A DNA stretch of 11,415 nt from CAVPDE01 sp964580575 (GTDB taxonomy: Bacteria; Desulfobacterota; DSM-4660; Desulfatiglandales; HGW-15), in assembly GCA_964580575.1 (NCBI GenBank), contig CAZOLJ010000114.1, forward strand, positions 1-11,415, in the 5' to 3' direction. Position numbers and translations under genes: made by a program. The notes under the pieces were generated by a model. It was not told the DNA's origin, searched no databases, and was given only the letters and a program-made list of their open reading frames with translations. The first letter of the stretch is position 1. Every line of letters begins with the position of its first letter. Shown piece by piece: positions 6,104 to 11,415 of the stretch.

Positions 6104-7516
6104 ATGCCGAAAATCAAGATTAACGGTCGCGAGCTGGAGGTTGCAGAGGGGATCACGATCCTGGAAGCCGCTCTTTCAAACGGGATCTACATTCCCCACT
6201 TCTGCTACCACCCTCATCTTGCTGTGAGCGGGAACTGCCGCATGTGCCTGGTCGATGTGAAACCGGGCCCCCCCAAGCTCTCTATTTCCTGCGCCACGAC
6301 CGTAGCCGAAGGCATGGAGATCGAAACCGAAAACGAGAAGGTGCGGGCCGCCAGGGCCGCGGTCATGGAGTTCATCCTCAAGAACCATCCCCTGGACTGC
6401 CCCATTTGCGATCAGGCCGGCGAGTGCGTGCTCCACGAGTACTACATGAAATACGACCTCAAGCCTTCCCGCCTTTTTTCGCCGGAAGACAAGGTCAGGA
6501 AGCAGAAGCGCCGCAGACTCGGCAAGCACGTGGTGCTGGATTCCGAGCGCTGCATCCTGTGCACGCGGTGCATCCGCTTCGTGCGCAATGTTTCCGGCGA
6601 CGAAAGCCTTGCCATGGTCAAGCGTTCGGACCGCATGGAGATCACCACCTTCCCGGGCAAGACCGTGGACAACCCCTACAGCCTGTGCCTCACGGATGTC
6701 TGTCCTGTGGGCGCCTGGACCAGTGCGGATTTTCGGTTCAAACAGAGGGTCTGGTTCCTGAAGCCCTCGGCTTCCATTTGTCCCCACTGCAGCAGGGGCT
6801 GCAGCATCTGGATCGACCACAGGCATGAAGAAGCGTTTCGCATGCGACCTCGGGTGAACATCCAGGTCAACGAGTCCTGGGCCTGCGACGAGGGAAGACT
6901 CCACTATCATCTGATCAATGACGATCGCCTCACCGTTCCCATGCTCAACAAGGGCGACGGCCAGAAGGAAGCCTCCTGGCGCGAGGCGCTCAAGGCCGCA
7001 GCAGAGCTTATGGGAGAAGCAGGAGAGAGTCTCTTCGTCATTGCTTCCGCCAGCCTCTCCCTTGAAGAAGGCAAAGCCCTTCTCTCTCTCCAGGAGAGCC
7101 TGTCTGCCAAGGTGATGCTCAATACAGGGGAACCCGGATGGGAAGACAACATTCTGCGCCACAGCGACAGGAATGCGAACACCAAGGGCCTCACAGATCT
7201 TGGGATAAAGGAACCCGTAGACACCGGACTCGATGATTCGGCCGTGCTCGTGGTTTTCGAGACCCTCGGGTCAGCGCCTCTTCCTGAGGGAATTCCTGCC
7301 CCCGCCATCGTGATCTCCCCTTCTGTGACGCCTGCAGTGAAGGCCGCCAAGGTCGCTCTTCCTGCAGCATCCTATGCGGAGACGGCAGGGACGGTTGTGA
7401 ACTTCATGGGGCTGTCGCAAAGTTATTCGCCGGCCTTGAAGCCCAAAGGCCAGGCCCTGAGCCATGCAGAAATCATAGCGAAACTGTCCGCTGCTGCACA
7501 AAAAGCGGGTGAGTAA
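6104..7516 (+). CDS. nuoG: NADH-quinone oxidoreductase subunit G (75 kDa type), short form
   Basis: NuoG carries the Fe-S chain between NuoF and NuoI. The 470-residue protein has an N-terminal [2Fe-2S] domain (N1b: C34, C45, C48, C63), the His-ligated cluster N5 (H95, C99, C102, C108 in HPLDCPICDQAGEC), cluster N4 (C150, C153, C156 and C200) and an N7-type motif (C226, C229, C233 and C261 in CPHCSRGC and WACDEGR). The molybdopterin-oxidoreductase-like domain that makes other bacterial NuoG proteins about 700-900 residues is cut to about 200 (280-470). Its closing motif AETAGTVVNFMGLSQ (425-439), like the family's EK.GTFVN.EGR.Q, is still present. This suggests an internal loss rather than a broken 3' end; the nuoH gene follows 18 bases after the stop. 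Confidence 0.93.
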   Translation: MPKIKINGRELEVAEGITILEAALSNGIYIPHFCYHPHLAVSGNCRMCLVDVKPGPPKLSISCATTVAEGMEIETENEKVRAARAAVMEFILKNHPLDCPICDQAGECVLHEYYMKYDLKPSRLFSPEDKVRKQKRRRLGKHVVLDSERCILCTRCIRFVRNVSGDESLAMVKRSDRMEITTFPGKTVDNPYSLCLTDVCPVGAWTSADFRFKQRVWFLKPSASICPHCSRGCSIWIDHRHEEAFRMRPRVNIQVNESWACDEGRLHYHLINDDRLTVPMLNKGDGQKEASWREALKAAAELMGEAGESLFVIASASLSLEEGKALLSLQESLSAKVMLNTGEPGWEDNILRHSDRNANTKGLTDLGIKEPVDTGLDDSAVLVVFETLGSAPLPEGIPAPAIVISPSVTPAVKAAKVALPAASYAETAGTVVNFMGLSQSYSPALKPKGQALSHAEIIAKLSAAAQKAGE

Positions 7517-7534
7517 GGATTTGAGGAACAGAGG

Positions 7535-8761
7535 ATGACGCTCGACATATTCTTTCAGATGGTCGTATCCGCAATCTGGGCAATCGCGATTTTCGCGGGC
7601 GTGGCCAACCTGGCCGGTCTCTGCACCTGGGTTGAGCGGAAGCTGTCCTCCATGATCCAGGACCGGATCGGTCCCAACCGGGCCAATGTCCGCCTCTTCG
7701 GCACCAACATCACGGCCATCGGGCTCCTCCACCCCATTGCAGACGCAGTGAAGATGTTCATGAAAGAGGATTTTGTCCCTGCAGGGGCCAACCGGGTCCT
7801 CCACACCTTGGCACCCATGATCTGCCTTTTCATCCCCTTTGTGGTCTTCTGCGTGCTGCCTTTTGTCGGTCCGCTTCACATCCAGTGGAAAGACATCCCG
7901 GCTGACAGCATTTGGCTGATTGGTTCCCTGTTCCCGGGCGATGCCCTTCACCTTTCCGACTACACGCTCTACTTCATGGTCGCGGACCTGGACATGGGCA
8001 TGCTCTTTGTCTTCGGCATCGCGAGCCTCGGGGTTTACGGGGTCCTTCTTGCCGGCTATTCCTCGAACAACAAGTTCAGCTTCCTGGGCGCTCTCCGGGC
8101 CGCCAACCAGATGATCGGCTATGAAGTCGCCCTGGGCCTTACGGCCGTAGGGGTCTTCATGGTCTATGGAAGCCTCTCCCTCAACACCATCGTGGAGCAG
8201 CAGGGGAAACTCCTCTGGGGAATCATCCCGTTGTGGGGCATCTTCACCCAGTTTCCCGCTTTCCTGCTCTTTTTGGCCTGCGGCATGGCGGAGATCAAGA
8301 AGATCCCCTTTGACCTGCCCGAAGGAGAAAGCGAGATCATTGCCGGCTATTTCCTGGAGTACTCCAGCCTCAAGTTCACCATGTTCCTTTTTGCCGAGTA
8401 CGTGGAGATGATTCTTCTTTCCGCACTCATCACCACTCTCTTTTTCGGCGGATGGCAGATCCCCTGGATCGACGGGGAAGGCTATCGCTTCTGGCAGTGG
8501 GCAGGACCCTGGGCCGGTACTTGGCTGGCTCAGACCTTCGGCCTCAACGGCTTGAGAATCCTGATTGCTCTATTGCAGGGCCTGAAGTTCACCGTGTTCC
8601 TGTGCGTCTGGATCTATGTCCTTTTCATGATCCGGTGGACTTTCCCCAGGGTGCGATACGATCAACTGATGAAAATCGGCTGGAAAATGATCCTGCCTCT
8701 TGCGCTCCTGAATATCGTGGCCACGGGTGCGTTTCTGGCCGTGTGGCGAGGGTGGGTCTGA
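7535..8761 (+). CDS. nuoH: NADH-quinone oxidoreductase subunit H, extended form
   Basis: NuoH is the membrane subunit that anchors the peripheral arm and forms the membrane end of the quinone channel. The 408-residue protein has eight or so membrane helices and the family signatures ERKLSSMIQDRIGPNR (35-50), HPIADAVKMFMKED, GYSSNNKFSFLGALRAANQ, the acidic loop PFDLPEGESEIIAGYFLEYS (258-277) and PRVRYDQLM near the C-terminus. It is longer than usual (about 325-345). The extra length comes mainly from two loops compared with E. coli: about 112-146 after the second helix, and about 310-345 after FFGGWQ. The bases before PFD read EIKK where most families have ETNR or similar. GAGGAA (7523-7528) lies six bases before the ATG. 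Confidence 0.95.
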   Translation: MTLDIFFQMVVSAIWAIAIFAGVANLAGLCTWVERKLSSMIQDRIGPNRANVRLFGTNITAIGLLHPIADAVKMFMKEDFVPAGANRVLHTLAPMICLFIPFVVFCVLPFVGPLHIQWKDIPADSIWLIGSLFPGDALHLSDYTLYFMVADLDMGMLFVFGIASLGVYGVLLAGYSSNNKFSFLGALRAANQMIGYEVALGLTAVGVFMVYGSLSLNTIVEQQGKLLWGIIPLWGIFTQFPAFLLFLACGMAEIKKIPFDLPEGESEIIAGYFLEYSSLKFTMFLFAEYVEMILLSALITTLFFGGWQIPWIDGEGYRFWQWAGPWAGTWLAQTFGLNGLRILIALLQGLKFTVFLCVWIYVLFMIRWTFPRVRYDQLMKIGWKMILPLALLNIVATGAFLAVWRGWV

Positions 8762-9285
8762 TGGGAAAAAACCCTAAAAAATACACCCCATGGGAAAGGG
8801 TCTATTACCCGGAAGTCGGTCGGGGCATAGGGATTACCACCCGGCACTTCTGGGCCAACCTGCTGGGGTTTATTCCGGGGATCAACTGGATCATCCGGAA
8901 GACTCCCGGCCTGAACACTTTTCTCAAGCAGGAAGTGGTCACGTTCCAGTGGCCTGAGCAGAAGCGGCCCATCTCCGAGCGCTGGCGGGGGCGCCACCGC
9001 CTGAACAAGAGAGAGGACGGCCGCGAAAAGTGTGTGGCCTGCATGTGTTGCGCCACGATTTGTCCTTCGGAATGCATTCACATCGTGGCAGGCGAAAACG
9101 ACGACCCGGCAGTGGAGAAGTACCCGGTCGTATTTGAAATTGACCTTTTCCGATGTGTTTTCTGCGGAATGTGTGTGGAAGCCTGTCCGTGCAACGCGAT
9201 TCTCATGGACACTCAGGACATGCTCCTGTGCAAGTACACCTCCAACGGCTTTGTGATGACCAAGAAACAGCTCCTGGACTGGTAA
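8761..9285 (+). CDS. nuoI: NADH-quinone oxidoreductase subunit I (ferredoxin-type, N6a/N6b)
   Basis: NuoI carries the two [4Fe-4S] clusters N6a and N6b that pass electrons to N2 in NuoB. The 174-residue protein starts at ATG 8761, where TGATG overlaps the nuoH stop by one base and GAGGG (8748-8752) lies eight bases upstream. An open frame runs further upstream from 8452, but it lies inside nuoH and has no family similarity. The two motifs are CVACMCCATICP (C91, C94, C97 with C101) and CVFCGMCVEACP (C132, C135, C138 with C142), preceded by the conserved GRHRLNKREDGREKC. C96 is an extra Cys. A hydrophobic stretch near 30-45 is probably the membrane-facing amphipathic helix. One base separates it from nuoJ. 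Confidence 0.96.
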   Translation: MGKNPKKYTPWERVYYPEVGRGIGITTRHFWANLLGFIPGINWIIRKTPGLNTFLKQEVVTFQWPEQKRPISERWRGRHRLNKREDGREKCVACMCCATICPSECIHIVAGENDDPAVEKYPVVFEIDLFRCVFCGMCVEACPCNAILMDTQDMLLCKYTSNGFVMTKKQLLDW

Positions 9286-9286
9286 G

Positions 9287-10180
9287 ATGCTCGCAGACTG
9301 GATATACGCCATTGCCTTTTTCGTGACCGCTGCCGCCACCGTGGCATCGGCCCTCATGGTGGTGCTTCACCGGAATCCGGTGATCAACGCCCTTTACCTG
9401 GTGCTGTGCTTCTTCGGAGTGGCTGTGCTCTTTGTGCTCCTGGAGTCGCATTTCCTGGCCGCTCTCCAGGTTCTCCTTTATGCGGGCGCGGTTCTGGTCC
9501 TCTTCCTCATGATCATCATGCTGATCCGGTTGGACCACGAACAGCTGATGAAGGTGAAGCCCAAACCCGGCAAAGCCCTGGCTGTGGCCGCAGCCCTGGG
9601 CGTGATCCTCGTTTTGATCGGGGTGGCCCACTCCCTGAGCAATCCCTCCTCGCAAAGAGGTCCCTTTCTTCTTCAGCGAGAGCAGCCGGAGCGAATGGCC
9701 GCGTTTTTGCTCGACCTCGGGGAGCGACGGGCGAATCTGAACGTGGCGCCCGAGAAAGAACCTCTTTCGGAAAGCGACAAGGTCCAACTCGCGACTCAGG
9801 CTCTGACCGCTTTGGCCAAACCGGAAACCAAGGCCAAGGCGCAGTGGCCGGAACCTTTCCGCTCCATGGGGCCTGACAAGATCGAAGCCCTCAGGAAGGC
9901 TCTGCTCGCCGGACTCAGCCGTCAGTGGACCCTGGCCCAGCTCGGCGCACCCGCCGGGTTCAAAGAGTTGAATCGCGCAGACATTGCGGCCTTTATCCGG
10001 ACCGCGGCCCGCGCAAGACTGACCCAGCTGGAAGAATTCGGGACCACGGCATCCGTGGGAAGGGAGCTTTTTGCGCACTATCTCCTTCCCTTTGAAGCGG
10101 CGAGCATTCTGCTTCTGGCGGCGATCGTCGGGGTGCTGCTCCTGGCCAGGAGAAACCCTGAGGAAGGAGGTTCCCGATGA
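9287..10180 (+). CDS. nuoJ: NADH-quinone oxidoreductase subunit J with a large hydrophilic insertion
   Basis: NuoJ is a membrane subunit of the pumping arm, between NuoH/A and NuoK. Residues 1-118 hold four membrane helices (about 5-26, 33-52, 57-80, 96-117), including the conserved LLYAGAVLVLFLMIIML with its helix-breaking Gly. The fifth helix is at 269-287, after the family motif HYLLPFEAAS and ending in LLLARR. The protein is 297 residues long, against about 165-200 normally. The excess lies at about 119-255, a hydrophilic, helix-prone stretch with many Glu, Lys and Arg residues and no Cys. The basic loop between helices 3 and 4 (HEQLMKVKPKPGK) suggests a cytoplasmic side, which would place the insertion on the periplasmic side. 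It overlaps nuoK by four bases (ATGA). Confidence 0.92.
   Translation: MLADWIYAIAFFVTAAATVASALMVVLHRNPVINALYLVLCFFGVAVLFVLLESHFLAALQVLLYAGAVLVLFLMIIMLIRLDHEQLMKVKPKPGKALAVAAALGVILVLIGVAHSLSNPSSQRGPFLLQREQPERMAAFLLDLGERRANLNVAPEKEPLSESDKVQLATQALTALAKPETKAKAQWPEPFRSMGPDKIEALRKALLAGLSRQWTLAQLGAPAGFKELNRADIAAFIRTAARARLTQLEEFGTTASVGRELFAHYLLPFEAASILLLAAIVGVLLLARRNPEEGGSR
10164..10170 (+). promoter_or_regulatory. Strong ribosome binding site of nuoK
   Basis: AAGGAGG lies six bases before the nuoK ATG (10177), inside the 3' end of nuoJ. It is the best match to the anti-Shine-Dalgarno sequence in the operon. It supports this start despite the four-base ATGA overlap with nuoJ. Confidence 0.85.
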
Positions 10181-10491
10181 GCCCCATCGTCATTGGACTC
10201 GATCACTTTCTTTCTCTTTCCGCGGTTCTCTTCGGGATCGGCATGATCGGCGCCCTGGTTCGCAGAAATGCCATTACCGTGTTCATGAGCATCGAGCTGA
10301 TGCTCAATTCCGTGAACATCGCCTTTGCGGCCTTTGCCTATTACCGGTGGGACACCACCGGCCAGGTCTTTGTCTTTTTGGTCATGGTGGTTGCCGCCTG
10401 CGAGGTGGCCGCAGGACTGGCCATCATCCTCGCTCTGTTCCGCAACAAGGAGACTGTGAACCTGGATGAGCTTAATGTCATGAGATGGTGA
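10177..10491 (+). CDS. nuoK: NADH-quinone oxidoreductase subunit K
   Basis: NuoK is a three-helix membrane subunit related to MrpC antiporter subunits, part of the proton path. The 104-residue protein has helices at about 10-27, 32-56 and 65-88. It carries the two conserved membrane glutamates E40 (FMSIELMLNSVN) and E76 (AACEVAAGLAI). Their 36-residue spacing equals that of E. coli E36 and E72, which are needed for pumping. The cytoplasmic end LFRNKETVNLDELNVMRW is typical. It starts inside nuoJ and stops four bases before nuoL. Confidence 0.97.
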   Translation: MSPIVIGLDHFLSLSAVLFGIGMIGALVRRNAITVFMSIELMLNSVNIAFAAFAYYRWDTTGQVFVFLVMVVAACEVAAGLAIILALFRNKETVNLDELNVMRW

Positions 10492-10495
10492 TTGA

Positions 10496-11415
10496 ATGGA
10501 ACACGCGGTTCACATCGCAGCTGTAACCCGGGCCTATCTCGTTTGGATCCCGCTTCTGCCCCTTCTGGGATTCCTGTTTAACGGGATCGGCTGGATCCTT
10601 CTGAGGGAAAATCTTTCCCGCACCGTGGTGAATTGGGTTTCCTGCCTGACCGTAGCAGGGAGCTTCCTCTTCTCTGTCTGGGGTTTTTTCGATCTCATGT
10701 CCCTGCCCGTGGGCTCTTACCTTCACCAGGAGGCCTTTGACTGGGTCGTGGTGGGAGATCTCTCCGCGCCCTTCGGCCTTGTTCTGGACCGTCTCTCTGC
10801 CGTGATGTGCCTCGTGGTGACGGGCGTCGGCGGATTGATCCACCTCTACTCCACAGGCTATATGGGCCACGACCACGCGTTCGCAAGGTACTTTTCCTAT
10901 CTGAACCTCTTTACCTTCGCCATGCTCATCCTGGTGATGGGCGACAACATCCTGCTCATGTTCGTGGGGTGGGAAGGCGTGGGCCTCTGCTCCTACCTGC
11001 TCATCGGTTTCTGGTATGAAGACGAAGAAAAGGCCATTGCCGGCCAAAAAGCCTTTATCGTGAACCGGATCGGAGACTTCGGTTTTCTGATCGGGATCTT
11101 CACTCTTTTCTTGTTTACAGGCCAGCTCGACTTCTACGGCATGAGGGCCTGGATGGCCGATCCCGTGAACGCGGAGTTCCTCACCAAGGGAACTCTCCTG
11201 GGCGTCTCGATCGCGACCTTCATCGGCATTGCTCTCTTTGTGGGCGCAACAGGAAAATCCGCGCAGCTTCCCCTCTATGTGTGGCTCCCTGACGCCATGG
11301 CAGGTCCCACCCCTGTTTCCGCCCTGATCCACGCGGCCACCATGGTGACGGCCGGCGTTTACATGATCGGCAGGATGAGCTTTCTCTATGTGCTCACCCC
11401 TGAGGCGCTCGCGAT
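10496..11415 (+). CDS. nuoL: NADH-quinone oxidoreductase subunit L (5' part, runs off the window)
   Basis: NuoL is the distal antiporter-like proton-pumping subunit. The first 306 codons are present without a stop. Conserved pumping residues are visible: E160 in the helix FVGWEGVGLCSYLLIG, D194 in RIGDFGF, K254 in TGKSAQLPL, and H279 in PVSALIHAATMVTAGVYMI. They match E. coli E144, D178, K229 and H254, with a somewhat longer loop (about nine residues) between D194 and K254. The ATG lies four bases after the nuoK stop, with GGTGA (10487-10491) overlapping that stop. The C-terminal half, including the long lateral helix, lies outside the window, and nuoM and nuoN probably follow. Confidence 0.96.
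   Translation, partial: MEHAVHIAAVTRAYLVWIPLLPLLGFLFNGIGWILLRENLSRTVVNWVSCLTVAGSFLFSVWGFFDLMSLPVGSYLHQEAFDWVVVGDLSAPFGLVLDRLSAVMCLVVTGVGGLIHLYSTGYMGHDHAFARYFSYLNLFTFAMLILVMGDNILLMFVGWEGVGLCSYLLIGFWYEDEEKAIAGQKAFIVNRIGDFGFLIGIFTLFLFTGQLDFYGMRAWMADPVNAEFLTKGTLLGVSIATFIGIALFVGATGKSAQLPLYVWLPDAMAGPTPVSALIHAATMVTAGVYMIGRMSFLYVLTPEALA

Noticed and set aside
4285..7516. NuoE-F-G trio as part of a bifurcating hydrogenase or formate dehydrogenase
   Set aside because: NuoF lacks the additional domains of HydB, no [FeFe]-hydrogenase H-cluster motif is present, and the genes are embedded in a complete nuoA-L order with membrane subunits.
7400..7535. NuoG broken by a frameshift or early stop
   Set aside because: The C-terminus still ends with the family closing motif, no leftover molybdopterin-domain frame follows, and nuoH starts 18 bases later with its own ribosome binding site.
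8452..8760. Upstream extension of nuoI to an ATG at 8452
   Set aside because: The extension lies wholly inside nuoH in another frame and resembles no NuoI. The ATG at 8761 has a ribosome binding site and gives the usual length.

Overview
The window is mostly the first twelve genes of a proton-pumping NADH:quinone oxidoreductase (respiratory complex I) operon, nuoA to nuoL, on the + strand. NuoL runs off the right edge. The organism is a moderately GC-rich bacterium. Separate nuoC and nuoD genes, a full NADH-input module (E, F, G) and the style of several subunits (NuoH with KKIPFDLPEGESE, a short NuoG, an enlarged NuoJ) fit a deltaproteobacterial or Desulfobacterota lineage, perhaps near Syntrophobacter. 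That placement is inference from sequence style, not a search result.

Layout. Positions 1-52 (minus strand) look like the extreme 5' end of a group IIC self-splicing intron. Its GTGTG start lies just after the stem-loop and T-tract of a rho-independent terminator (57-89), the usual insertion site for class C introns. The terminator ends a minus-strand gene (126-1070) for a very acidic, probably disordered protein with a helical C-terminus. From 1071 to 1634 is a 564-base divergent intergenic region. It holds period-7 and period-8 degenerate repeat arrays, a 12-bp perfect palindrome, a 10-bp direct repeat, a tentative minus-strand promoter, and a strong sigma70-like promoter (TTGACA, 16 bp, TATATT) for the nuo operon.

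From 1635 onward the genes are tightly packed, with gaps of 1-28 bases or overlaps of 1-10 bases. NuoE, F and G oxidise NADH through FMN and Fe-S clusters. NuoB, C, D and I carry electrons to the quinone site. NuoA, H, J, K and L form the membrane proton-pumping arm. The expected cluster ligands and the main pumping residues (NuoK E40 and E76; NuoL E160, D194, K254, H279) are all visible, so the complex should work.

Departures from the textbook complex are a NuoG of only 470 residues that has lost most of its molybdopterin-type domain but keeps the N7 ligand motif; a 297-residue NuoJ with about 100-130 extra hydrophilic residues between its last two membrane helices; and a 408-residue NuoH with two loop expansions. 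The core is ordinary respiratory machinery. The more unusual parts are the intron edge, the structured intergenic region, the acidic protein and the remodelled subunits.
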